From Casuarius casuarius (lineage: Eukaryota > Chordata > Aves > Casuariiformes > Casuariidae), in contig PTFA01000304.1 of the NCBI GenBank assembly GCA_003342895.1, positions 572,133-636,132 on the forward strand: DNA of 64,000 bases, given 5' to 3'. Under the pieces are notes generated by a model. It ran no database searches. It was not told the origin of the DNA and was given only the letters and a program-made list of their open reading frames with translations. Position numbers and translations under genes: made by a program. This document shows, piece after piece, positions 50,880-63,251 of the stretch (position 1 is the stretch's first letter; the number at the start of each line of letters is the position of its first letter).

Positions 50880-51180
50880 AGGCAGCCTGCCGGCTGGCAC
50901 CGCAAGGCCCTTCGCTGCTGCTGTGCTGGCCCCAACGCGGCACCTCTGCACGACAGAGACNGCCCTGGCAGCACGTCCCCGTCCGTCCTCACCCACGGCT
51001 AAGTGCTGCAACACGTAAGCCACTGCCTAGTCCTTGCACAGGCTCTGGAGAGGCCCTGAACAGGCATTTCTGAAGAGGGATTCAACCAGTTCTTCCAGCA
51101 GGACAGAACGCTGGCGGATGGTGCAGCGCATCGAACGACGATGCTCAGACGCTCTCGCTGCGATGAAACTCGGAAGGTGC
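50880..51180. promoter_or_regulatory. GC-rich patch in upstream intron
   Basis: A roughly 300-base GC-rich stretch (AAGGCAGCCTGCCGGC, GAACGACGATGCTCAG) interrupts the AT-rich intron. Overlapping open frames on both strands carry no known motif. A regulatory or decayed-insertion origin is possible. Confidence 0.22.
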
Positions 51181-51362
51181 CTTCTGAGAAATCTGAATTC
51201 ATTCGATTTCTTCAACGGAGCTGACGGACAATTCACAAGTCCTGGGACAGTCAGCTAAGATTCTATTACAAACATTTTATAGCACTTTCAAATGAAACTT
51301 CTTAAAAGTATGCTTACAGAAATAAATCAAAAAAGTACAGATTTCCATGTTTAAAGGTTTAT

Positions 51363-51405
51363 CAGCTTTTTCAGTATTCTATTTTAGATACTGATGAAAA
51401 AGCTG
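51363..51405. repeat. Hairpin with 15 paired bases and a 3-base bulge
   Basis: CAGCTTTTTC pairs with GAAAAAGCTG and the inner AGTAT pairs with ATACT, with GAT bulged and a 10-base loop. It is short for a microRNA precursor. No function can be assigned. Confidence 0.75.
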
Positions 51406-54400
51406 AAATAAGTCATATATTTGCTTCCATTTTGCAAAAAGACAGTTATTTTTGTGACAAAGATGCTTTCCGCAAAGTATTCAGAAGTCTTTTGTTGAAA
51501 CAAAAGCCAGACGCAAAGAGAAAGGCAAAAAGCAAACTGAATGCTATCAAATTAGATGACACGTGCTTGAAACCCTAAAATTTAAGACACCGAAGTCACA
51601 TTTAATATAGTTCCAACTACTACACAAAGGGTTAATGTGCAATATGTATTGTAGCGGTTAATTGTCACAGATAATAATAGTTAGAGTTCGGTAAGTTGGT
51701 AGAGGGATTATAGCGCAGTTTTATTACCACCGCCAACACTTTTACTGATGTGCTTATTACTTTTTTATAGCATACTGCTCTTGAGCAACCAGTTTATAAT
51801 ATTTACCCTTTTAAAACTAGGTATACAGAGAATACATGTATATATAAAAAAAAGGGCAACTAAATTTACATGGCCATACTGTGCAGCAGTTAACACATCA
51901 CATACGTATGGTAATTACACTCATCTCGCATGGACAGACCTACTTACAGGCCTTGATTCAAAAGACAGCTGCCAAAATCCAAGTATTTCATGCATAAAAT
52001 AAAGCATGAACTAGGACCCGTCTTCTAGAGGATTAGGTTGAAATACCATCACCATCACCACAGTCTATATATACACATACTAACGCACACACACTCCCTT
52101 TCTCTCCCTAAACTACCTTTACTAGCTGGAGGATATCAAAAGAAATTTTAGCCTAGCACAAACAAACTTTAGATATTGAACATGATAATAACAACAGATA
52201 AACCGCCATGTCTTTTTAATTACGTTCTAGGCACTTCCAAGTGTGGTTCTTGTGCTTGCTGTCATTAATTTAACTTGTCCTTAAACCTAAAATTATCTAG
52301 TGTTGTTTTTAATTTGCCTATTAACAGCAAGAACTACCCTATCACCAGCTGACTCAAATTTACTGCAACTACAGTTGGTGGGATAATGTAACCCTCCTAT
52401 ATGGCAAAAAACAACTCTCAGGCATGCACGCTCACTTGGATCTGCAATACAAATGATTAACATATAGATCCTAATTCAAAATATGTGTGTTCTCTTAATT
52501 ACAATTTAAAGCATCATAGTACCTTTAAACACCTTATGCTCTTACGGAAGCAGAGTAGCAGGAAGTCGCTTTGCAACGATAAGCTGTGAATTTGTACACT
52601 GAGTGTCCATTTCTCGTGTTTATCTGCATCACACAGAGAAGACGACTCCTATATTGTACTGTTTCTTCTTGTCCATTTTATCCAGAACAACGGCAAAATG
52701 GGAGCCTCTTGACAAAAACACCTAAGTGGCCATGCAGTGTACAAACCCCGACCTAGCACACAACATCCTGCACACAAAAGCCTCCCTATGGAGGAAGCTC
52801 GTCGGATGCACGTATTTGTCTGCCATGGCTATGGCATGCACAAAGCAGAATACATTCCACTCTACATATAAACAGAGCCAAGGACTTGGTATCTCCCTAT
52901 TTCTGAAACATTTGCAGTACATCCCTTCTTCTTACTCCCACCCAGAAAGCAGAACAAGTGCATTTTCAAGACCACCACCTTCAGGGGGAAAAAAAAAAGA
53001 GTGGGAAGCAAGGCATTAAACTGTGTGACTGGGACCAACAGTTCCCCAAACCAAAACTTGTGCGATAACTTAATCTGCTTGAGTGCACATCTAGTGATAA
53101 TGGCACACAGCTCAGCAATTCCAGGCCAACTGTGACCGAAGAAAAGTGAGTGTTNGCAATTTCAGAACCTGCTTTAAAAAAATGCATTAGAATTACCGCT
53201 TTTTAAGAGTTCGTAAAAGAATTTTAAAATGACTTTTACATATGGGCAGTTATTGGCAATGGTATTCTAAATCAGAACAAACACCAATTAAGGCAGTCTT
53301 AAACCCGGCACTTTCTAACTTGTTTATGTCCCTAATAATATTCTTTTAGTCTGTCTATGTGTAATATATAGCTTTCTTTTTCAGTTGAAACAAACATATC
53401 ATATAAACTTAAATATCTACAAATGGAAAATCATCGTTTTTCTAAACCAGACTTCATTTTCATTATGATATCCTTTCCTAGGGCAGTTTAAAGTACTGTC
53501 TGCTGCTCAAATCGTATCTCATACAACAGACAGAATATAAAAATAAGCTTCATTTACTGCTTCATAAGCATTACAGAATTATCAAGCAATAAAGGACCTA
53601 AACACAATCTGTCATAGCTCTAGTCTGGAAGACCTTCTAGATAATAAATATTTTAATGAAACTCACTACACTGTAGGTGCAGCACAACGAAATGAATGGA
53701 TCGTGATGTCTATGTACTAGCAAACACACAAACAAAAATCTTCCAAAATCTTCCCCTTAATCTGAAGTCCAATTAGAAACATGGGAAGTCAATATAGGTC
53801 AGAGAAAGAAATACATACACCAAACTAACTCCTGCCCTCTTGGGACTAAATCCTGCCCTCTGCTCTATGAAGCATAAACGTAATTGTGCTTCCCTCACTG
53901 CAAGGAAAAANAGTCTTTATTAAATAATCTTACGATTGCTTGATTAGTGCTTTGAAAATAAAAAGCACTACTTAAGTGCTAAATATTATTAGCTTTTTCA
54001 GAACATCAGCTCCAAACTCTCCACTCCCTATTTTCTTCACTCGTAACTCTTCATTCATGTCATCAGAAGGCATCTTATTTTCAGCAACAACTACTCACTT
54101 CATTTTTTTTTTAGTGCTGCTGGATGTGCAGAACTACTGTTGAGGTTGCTTGGCAACTGGTGAGATGTATCAGAAAGCGAGATAAGGCCCAGAATGAATG
54201 GAATTGAAGAGAACTATATTTGGTTTCATTAAGAGATACTAAAGCACTAAAACCATACCCATTTGAATTATGCACAATAAGGTAAAATTCTGTGATTCCT
54301 TTCAAAATACAGACAGATCCATAATCACACAGAATCCCACTAAATCCATTAAGCCAGCTCCTCAGGCACACGTATGTTTTGTCTATATGGAAGAGATCTC

Positions 54401-56256
54401 AGATTCAGGGCTTTTTACCTGCATTAGCAGTTTGGTACAGAAAGAAATAATCATGTAACTCTGGTAATTAGTAAATATTTTGAAGAATTGCAGGTCAGAG
54501 GACGGCTGAATACTTTTGTCTGCCCTTCAGTGTGCCACAGGCCATTGTGCTTCTCCATGTACTTCAATATCAAGTTGAAATTTCAAATGCAACAGTTTTG
54601 TCCTGAAGATCACAATGTGTTGTGTGCTACGCGCAAGGAACAAAAAGGAAATGAGATACATGAGGGCCCAAGACTCCTGCGGTACCAGAGAACTATTTGA
54701 CAAAAAATGGCCAAATGCTTCAAGCATCAAAAAAGCCTTATGCAGCAGAAGATACCATGAGCACATTCAGCATAACAAAAACAGACCTGATTTCTCTGTA
54801 GCTGCAAAAGAAGGGGATAAATTGCAGCGCCCAAGGGAGGCTTCGTGGACCCCGAGGCCAGAACGGCTAAAACCTGCTACAACCCTGCACACTTGCATCG
54901 TGAAAGCCGCATCTCCAGAAGCGGGATTAAAACATCTCTTAAAAAATAAACCTGTCCTTCCGTAGAAAGAGCTCAAATGAAGCTTCCCCAACCCCAACAG
55001 ATTCTTTATAATGAAGTATCTTTACTGCTAAGAAGCCAATGTCATTCCATGCCTCCGTTTTTTGGTATCTTTCTCACACAGCACTACTACCTCTACGTGG
55101 TAATCAAACCATGTCCAAATGTCCTACTAATAAATCAATTAGTCCTTGTAGGACTCCTGTGGCCCGTCTTTCAATTCTTCCCCGGAATCAGTAATTCCAC
55201 ATCTTTCATGAAGTGAAGACAACAGCATGGGATATACTATTTTAATAACACTTTTATCAGTGTTGGAAGTCCATTTGATTACTTACGTATCATTTTCCCT
55301 TTTTTATACATCCAAGCTTGCATTTGGTTTTGGGGGGGTTTTTTGGCCACAAGAAAGCACACTAAGGTAATTAACTAATTGACTTTCAAGTCTTTTTCTA
55401 ATTCTACAGAAATAATCGACATTCTAACTCCCAGGGGACCGTCTTGCATTCTGCTGTATTAAAACATAATTTTATGAAGTACCACTTTTAAACACGTTAT
55501 TCAGATCACCCTATAAAGAGTAACCTGACCTTCTCATCATTAACTATATAGCCAGTTTGCAAAGAAGGATTTTAGATCATTCTTTAGATTGCTGGCCCGA
55601 TTCAGTTTTATGTATTTAACCACTAGTTCCCCGGAGACCACGAAATGGTCCCTACTCACTGGCTCTGGTAACCACTATATGGAGAGATCCATCAGTGAGC
55701 TGGTTTTTAAACTGCCCTAATACATGCACAGCTAGTTTCACACCACACAATTTTAAAAATCAAAATATCATGTGATATTACACTAAATGGCACAAGAAAG
55801 TCATCTGCATCAAAACAGTGTATATCAAAACGGTTGATTTTACAAATCAGATCTATAATCTTCTGAAGAAGGCAAGGGTTCATTCAAGAAGCTCTCATTA
55901 TGTATGAAACCACGTTAATGATGTTCTTCCTATACACCTTGTTGCTAGAAACCCTCACTATAAAAAGAAATAATAATAAAATTGCCCATATGTGATGCCA
56001 AGCAACCTGATTAGCAGATCTCTGGACAATTTGTTACTTTAAGCAATGAAATTGTTTCCCCTTTTCTAAGAACTAAAAAAAACAACATTAGTGATTCCCA
56101 TAGTTTCTCGCATAGTTCCTTTAAGATTCTTATCTGTTATTTATTCTTGTTTTGAAAATACCTATATTCTAATGGAGGCTCCTGATAACTGCCTTTCTTA
56201 CAGATGATAAGCTTCCTTTTCCATTCAAGGTATCATATAGGATAGATACATCCTCC

Positions 56257-56274
56257 TTTTTTTTTTTTTTTTTT
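56257..56274 (-). repeat. Poly-T tract (18 T)
   Basis: An uninterrupted T run about 400 bases before the pyrimidine/purine tract pair. No attached element is recognised. Confidence 0.85.
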
Positions 56275-56520
56275 GGTAAGGAAAACAAAACTAGTATCTA
56301 TAAAACATTTACACTTTCTCTACATAATTACATATCATTTTACCTTCTGCATTCAGTAATAAACCTGTGCTTGAAAAAGATTCTTACAAATAAAACAAAG
56401 TAAAATAAAAGTTCATACTGTCTTACAGGGTTTAAGTTTTCCCAAATGATCACAAGGCAATCTGTGAAATTTAATTAACAAAACAGAGTTCTCAGCTGAT
56501 TCCAGCTGACCCCAGAAAGA

Positions 56521-56540
56521 GTTAAATTTTTAAATTTAAC
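56521..56540. repeat. Perfect 20-bp palindrome
   Basis: GTTAAATTT and AAATTTAAC are exact complements separated by TT. AT-rich palindromes of this size are not rare in such DNA. Confidence 0.8.
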
Positions 56541-56675
56541 AAAATTTTATTCTGGGACAGAATTGGGGTAACATTCTTGTCTAAGAGAGATACTTAATAT
56601 GCACACATGACAAATACAGAGGCCTACAAAGACATATGACATACAAACATCAACTAAGACTATTACTTGTGCCTA

Positions 56676-56792
56676 CTTTTCCTTCTCTCTCCCTCTCCTT
56701 TTTGGACAACTCTTTTTATGTTTCCAAAGCATGAATAAAGCTGTGGAGAGGAAAGAGAGGGGGAAAAAAGGGAAAAAAAGGAAAAAAAAAGG
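56676..56792. repeat. 28-nt pyrimidine tract facing a 48-nt purine tract
   Basis: An uninterrupted pyrimidine run (56676-56703) is followed after 41 bases by an uninterrupted purine run (56745-56792). The two are roughly complementary (CTCTCCCTCTCC against GGAGAGGAAAGAGAGG), so they could pair as an imperfect stem or fold into triplex DNA. Confidence 0.8.
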
Positions 56793-58181
56793 CAAAATGT
56801 GGCCTACATTATTTTAAAGTGTTTTTTCTATGAGGTCCTAGGACTGTGCAAAATAATCAAAAATGCTTTAGTAAACTCAGTCTTTTTAACTTTATTCTAG
56901 CACCTTACTTTCAATGGTGGCAAAGAGATATTGAGGTAACAGAACACTATGGAGTTCTCCAGTGATAAACATAAGAAAAGTAAACATACGATTGCATAAG
57001 ATGCAATTACAAATTACAAAATGAAAACTGTCCAATTAGGTGAAGGCAAAACACAGAAACAACAAGGGGCATCCTGGATTCCCAAAGGTTCAGGGAAATT
57101 ACAGTCCCGTGATACAGTTCCCTTCCATTTTCAGTTCAAAAAATGAACAGGCAAAATAGTTACATAATTTTATAAATCAGACACTTAAAAATTGCAAATG
57201 TATCTCCAGTTATAAAACATATTTTCATCGACAATGTTCAACATAGGCAGAATGTGTTCCTTTGAGTGACTATTTCAAAACAGCTTTAACTTAGTTCTAC
57301 GTACCAAAAGTAAAAGGTTGTATCTAATTTACAGGCATCTATTTCAGTATGCTGCAAACCCACTACCGAAAATTTAATACCTTCCTACTCCATAAAATTT
57401 AACCAAAATTATAACCAAAAAAAAAAAGAAAAAAGAAAGCAGATCTTCCAGAAAGCTGCATTACATACTTGCTGTAAAACACATTGAGACAAGGTATTAG
57501 AAACATTTAACTTAAAATTCTTACTCATACTGACCTCTGCAAATGTTTTCCCATAAGATCTGAAAGCACAGAAAGTCTAGGGCAGGATGGTGGAACGGGA
57601 GCTGCTCTACCTGACCTGTACGTGGACTTGAGCTGTGGATGGGGGCAGAATGGTTTTTGCTTTCCCGAGAACCCAGAGTACTTAATTGAGCTGTTCTTCT
57701 TTCAGTTTTCTCATTTGTTTAACGAGAAAAACATTTCCTCAGCTTTGTATAGTGCTTAGAGTACTTTCATGAAAAATGCAGTACTATTATTATATTCTCA
57801 GTTCAGAGAAACAAAAAATGAAATAAAAAGTATTTAACAAAATGTTTTCAGCAAATGGCTATGTCCTTGTGATGATGATCTTTTCCTTATTTAAATAAAA
57901 TATTATTATAACTAACTATAAGCTTTTGTCTTTATCTAAAACGGTCTTAAACTGTTTAAGCAACACAAAATATCTGAAGTCATGACAACCACTGTTATGC
58001 AATTAAATTAAAATTCATGAAATGAATTAGTTTAATTTTTCCACTGTAATGACATGGCAAATCAAATTTAGCTAGCATATTTATCTTTAAGTTATTTAAA
58101 TTATCAGGGTTAAAAACAGATATTGCACATAGTTTGCTGAACTTCATGTATGAAGTGTCCCATTACACCACTTTGTCTATT

Positions 58182-58200
58182 AAAAAAAAAAAAAAAAAAA
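58182..58200 (+). repeat. Poly-A tract (19 A)
   Basis: An uninterrupted A run. The sequence before it does not resemble a known gene or retroposon. Confidence 0.85.
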
Positions 58201-58375
58201 GCGAGGTATGAGCAAGCCATCCTTTCTCATTACAAACCTAAGGAAGAAATGTACTTCAATGATACTGGTTTCCTTTCAACATTATCTAATGAATATAAAC
58301 ATTTAAATTATATAAATAATTGTATTACCAAGACAGAATAAAAATGTCCTAAGAATCTGAGTGAAAAAAATGCAT

Positions 58376-58897
58376 CTATACATGTGGACCTGCATACAGG
58401 GACAGAGTATTTAAATTGCAATGATTAAGACAGCAATAGCGAATCCCTCGGCTAGCTGTTAAGGTGCCACCCGAGGCTAACGGCAAGGTCTGCTGGGTCC
58501 CACCAAGCCTCAGCGGGAAATCCTGCACACCTCTGCCGGCTCCATTAGCGCAGCACTCCGGGGAGGCACCAAGGTGCAGCTGGGAGAGATGATTATTTTC
58601 TGGTGCCTTAACTAAAAAGGCAAGCNAACACAATGACTTATTAAATAGCCCTTTGGAGAATACAGTGAGCAACAGGTCACGATCCTTCTTGTGGTTTCTA
58701 ACAGCGAACGTCTTAAACCAGAACATCTTGTTGAGACGTTCCACTATTGCTTCCCTCAAAAAGCAGGTAGTTTTGTCCCTTAGTTCTGAAAAACATACCT
58801 CAGTGTTGTCTTGCTTTGAAATAAGTAAGCTCAGCTGTAAACAACTAATTCTAATTAGCTGTATGCTTACATCAGAGTACGACTGTCGAATGAGCAC
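58376..58897 (-). other. Longest open reading frame in the window (173 codons), unrecognised
   Basis: The frame runs from ATG at 58897 to TAG at 58376 on the minus strand, with one ambiguous base inside. The predicted product has cysteine- and leucine-rich stretches but no motif, signal peptide or domain that I recognise. For this amount of AT-rich sequence a single frame of this length is only mildly unexpected. Its 3' half overlaps a GC-richer stretch (58440-58600), which lengthens frames. I regard coding function as unlikely without conservation. Confidence 0.15.
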
Positions 58898-61800
58898 GTA
58901 AAGCTGGTGCAGCTATGCTTGCCGCGTATCCCAAATACTCTTCTACGTACTACGAACTCAAGATTCGGTTGTCAAAGTAAAATAGAGGACATTATTTTCG
59001 GTTTGTAAGGATTAAAGTTATGTAAAAAAAATCCCTCATCAGTGGAAATTCCTTCATTTCAACTCGAGCGCTTTGAATGACCAAGATTAGGCTGAACAAT
59101 TTATGTATCTCAGCTCTTCATCAGAGATGGGACTTGGGCAACCCTAACATATAAACACATGACATATCTAAAAATAAAGATACAGATAAACTTGCCTTCT
59201 GGATTATACTTCAAAGCATTAGCTATGCCTGCCTTGATCTAGGAGACACTCTGGAAGGATGGTTGCAAAACTGGAACAAGAGTATTGGGTGTTTATGTCC
59301 TCTCATCATAGAAAAAAAAAATGCTCAAAACCCCACAAACCTGCTCTCCCCCACCACAAAAGAAGAGAAATGACACGACATATCTTCGCTCTTACTGAAC
59401 CCATCCCATAGAGACCATAACAGTGCAAGAAACCAAGCAACCTAAGAAAGAGGAACAAGAAATACCACTCATGTCTAGTTTGCTAGAAGGAGCTGAGCAA
59501 GACACTGCATTTATTAATAAATCATATCTTACNGGACAAACACACTAGGATTTAACATAATGTAACTGAAAAAAAAATTCCCCAGCTAGAATGACTGGGG
59601 ACACAGAAAATACAGCTATGTAATGAAATAAGGAGACTCTTAAGGGATCACAATAATCTGAAGGTATGGTTTTAATAACAAAAAGGTAACCTTCCACAAG
59701 CGCAACATAATGAAAAGTAATCTGCTCATATATTTAAAAAAATTCAATCCCCAACTGGATAAATTAATAAAACCAGTTTTTACTGGGAAAACCAGAATAC
59801 TGCCCAATCTGTCCATCCAAAATATATGAGATGCTAAGAAATCCATGAGATAACACAGGAGAAAATTCTTCACTGCGTAGGTCAAATTCTCGAGAAGAGC
59901 TGGGGAAAGCCTGATGCATTAAATTTTTTTCAGAAAGGACACTGAAGTGTTGACTATAGATATGTTTTTAATATTCTTTATACAAAGCTGCATTTATGAA
60001 GTTACATAAAGTTTTCTGAGGTATTTGCAACTTACTTCGTAGTAGGTTAACAGAATGTGACACATTGCTCTTCTAATATAAGACATTTGCATGAGATCAG
60101 AAAAGGGAGAAAAATACACCACTTCCACTTTAACTCATGAATGCGTAGAGTAAAAATACCTCAAAAAATATTCAGGGTGAATAGAGGAAGAGCAGGATTT
60201 TTTTTTAAGCTATTTTCTCCCAGTCTCCCTCTCAGACACTGCTGCCCAGTTTCAACCAAATTTGACAGAGGGTGGCTGCTGCTGAGACTGCCTGCCAGAA
60301 GTGAAAATCAGAGGCTGAGCAGAGCAGAGACAAAAATGAGTGATGTTTTTCAAGAAAAGCACAATGCATGCATGCAGCTCTAAACTAACACAGCACACAC
60401 TGACTCTTTCCCAGGTAGCAGGAAAAGCAGAAAAAAGGCAGATAAAGATCAGAACCATCTAGGAGTATTTAAGGGTCAGTGCTGCAGGGAGCATCAGGGC
60501 CACAGACTAGTACAAGGAAGAAACAGGCAATATTTAGAAAGCTACAGGTACTAAGAGGAGAAACTGCAGATGCTGCAGGGTCTTGGGACTACTGTAGGAA
60601 AGATCTGGGAGACAGACTGCATAAGTTACAGGACTCAGACATCTGTAGCTCAGCTACCCACAGGACAGTTTTTCCTTACCAAAAGAGAAATTTGCAAATT
60701 TTGTAGAACAGATGCTAATGGAGAGATTATTTTGGTTTGGTTTTGCCAAAACTAATGGGTAAAATCCCACAACCATGATCGAAAGTCAAAATCATCCCAG
60801 ATCCGCTCCCAATCTGTTTTTCACATAGCTACGTCTTGAGCGCGGTTCTGTCTCTCATTTTGCTTCTCAGACTGTATCATTCATGCTTATTCCACTTTTC
60901 ACTGTCATTGCCCTCCAAGCTTGCTAGAGCTCTAACTCAAAGCTCTCTTCTAGGTTGATAGCTGCCCATGCATACTTAAAAAGCTTTTGTGAAATTTAAG
61001 CCTCAAAACAACTAAATCTACTGCCATATTTTTGGGCAGTCCCTTTACATGCCAAATCATGTCTGCAACATATGCAAATCTAATTTAAAGGAAGAGTTTA
61101 CCACTGCTTTTATCAGAAAACTGAAATATTTGACTACAAGCAAAAATGTCAAGTTGCAAGGCCAGGAACAGTAATTCAGGAGATAGAGAGCTGCTCTACT
61201 TGCAACAACACAGAACTGGCAGTTTAAATACTGCTTTACCAGGATAATTCTACATTTCCCACCACCCAGTAAATACAGATAACACACCTGCTCTGCCACG
61301 AGCACCACTTGGTTTCCCATCCCATTATAAAAGAAATATTAATGCTCAGCTTTCACAGTCCTTCTCGTATCTAAGTAAGATTGGCTCTTGAAAAAGCACA
61401 AACACACAGAACAGTCAGTTGAAAATAAAGCATTAGCTAAAAACAAAAACCTATACTTTCTTTCAATACTCCATTTTCATGTCTCCACCTATGGTTAGCC
61501 TCAGCCCACGATGAGCATCTAAAACCAGATAGAACTACTCAGTTTTTTAAATTTTTAGGTTCCTTAATGTATTACTTTTAGCCAATACTTTCAGGAACTT
61601 AAATAACAGTTTTGCGTATTAAAAAAAAAATCACTGGTGCATGGAAATATTTTAAAGGTTTGATTTCAGAATGCCTCTGAGTAAGGTACAGGAGCTTCTT
61701 CGCTGACCACTGGAATCAGAGGGGACCGTTCACCAAATAAGGCACAGTGTAGGTATTATAAACTATCAGAATAATTATTTGTATTGTTTTATTGTTCAGG

Positions 61801-63189
61801 TTTATTTTTTCACAGATGGAAGTTTTTCTCCTTTGTTGAAAGTAAAGTTTTTTTTCCAAAGAAAAGCTAATTTCAAGCACTTAAACACATCATTAAAGCT
61901 TCTAAAAACTAAGGAATTTTTTGTTTGCTTAGGTTTGGGGGTTTTCTTTGTTTTAATGTCATCAGATATTATCTTCCATTTCTTTCAAATGGATGGAGGA
62001 CAATTCTAGTTAACTTCTATAGACATCTGATGTAACTGTTACAAAATATATGCAGTATTAAGTTCTTAATCACAGTATTTATCCGCTGTTGGTTTATTAT
62101 CGTCTTTTGACGAAACTCAACTTCACAACTGTGTCAGTTCTTAGGACAAGATTTAAAATAAGCTGAAATACGTATCCTCCTCCTCTCTCCGCCACCCCTT
62201 ATGCTCTACGGTACAAACTTCTATCAAAATCTGTAAGACACACGTACGCACAATTTTTCCAGCACAATAAAATCTCTCCCACGCCCTGAAACAGTAGCTG
62301 AGGAAAGCACCCTCTGATCCAAGCCTGCAGAAGCCTCCCGACATACACGGGGGCTCAACCCCCCCGACCGAACCAAACCAACAGACAAAAACCAAGCACC
62401 CAGCAATTCGCAGTGCTACTCCGACACAAAAAAAAAAATTGTTTTTGTTGCCAGTAGGGTACGGTCTGATCAAGGCAGCTTGTTTCTCGGCAAGGAACTG
62501 ATGGGACCATTCTCAAAACATGGTATTGGTACACAGATCTAGATGAACTGTAACAACAGAGCAATTATGTTTACATATACAAACTAACATTAGCAATTAG
62601 GAGGGAATTCATTATTTTAAAAGACTTAGTTATAAATATTACAGTTTTTCCTCACTCAGAACATTAACTTCCCTTCTGTAAAGTCACACACCCACAAAAA
62701 GACTAAGGTTAAAAAACAAAACGCAGTATCAGACAGCAGAAGAGTAAAGTTACCGAGACAGGAATCACTTAAGTCACAAAAGAGACTGATACCGACCAGT
62801 CATTTTTACTAACTGCCATTTACCAGTTCATGTGAAATAACAGCGGTACTGCACTTCAATTTTTAGTGGGCCAGATTACAAAGAAAAGGTTAAAATGCAT
62901 CAGCGACTACTTTTCCTTCTCCACAAATCTACTGAATAGGGGGGAGAAAAGAGAACCAAAAAGTTCCAGAACTGTAAAGGCTTCACTTGCTTTACTTCTT
63001 AACTTCCCTACTACGAGAAAATAATTTTTAAAAGACAACAAGAAATGCAAATTTAACTCCATTCCGAGTCTTGAAAATAACGCTATTCAGTTCTGCTCCT
63101 GTCATCACCATTAACAGATTTGATAAATATATGAACTCCTATTCAACACTTCAAAAATACCAGTCTGTGAAGTAAGGTCATCATCATAC

Positions 63190-63251
63190 CTCATCGTTTG
63201 GGAAACGGGCTGCGAAGAGCTCTCTGAAGCGCCCCATAACCTCGAGATGTC
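63190..63251 (-). CDS. Candidate 62-bp exon, unrecognised
   Basis: On the minus strand TTATGATTCAG precedes 62 bases (two bases plus 20 codons) ending GAG before GTATGA. The open frame reads HLEVMGRFRELF followed by AARFPNDE, and is locally richer in CpG than its flanks, which is suggestive of coding sequence. The acceptor lacks a clear pyrimidine run. Its phase-0 end does not match G-alpha exon 4. I cannot name a family. It could be an exon of an upstream neighbour, an alternative 5' exon, or chance. Confidence 0.25.

Noticed and set aside
54265..54335. TCTGTGATTC and CACAGAATCC motifs resembling the 3' end of CR1 retroposons
   Set aside because: There are no tandem 8-base terminal units and no upstream CR1 body; the resemblance is a few bases only.
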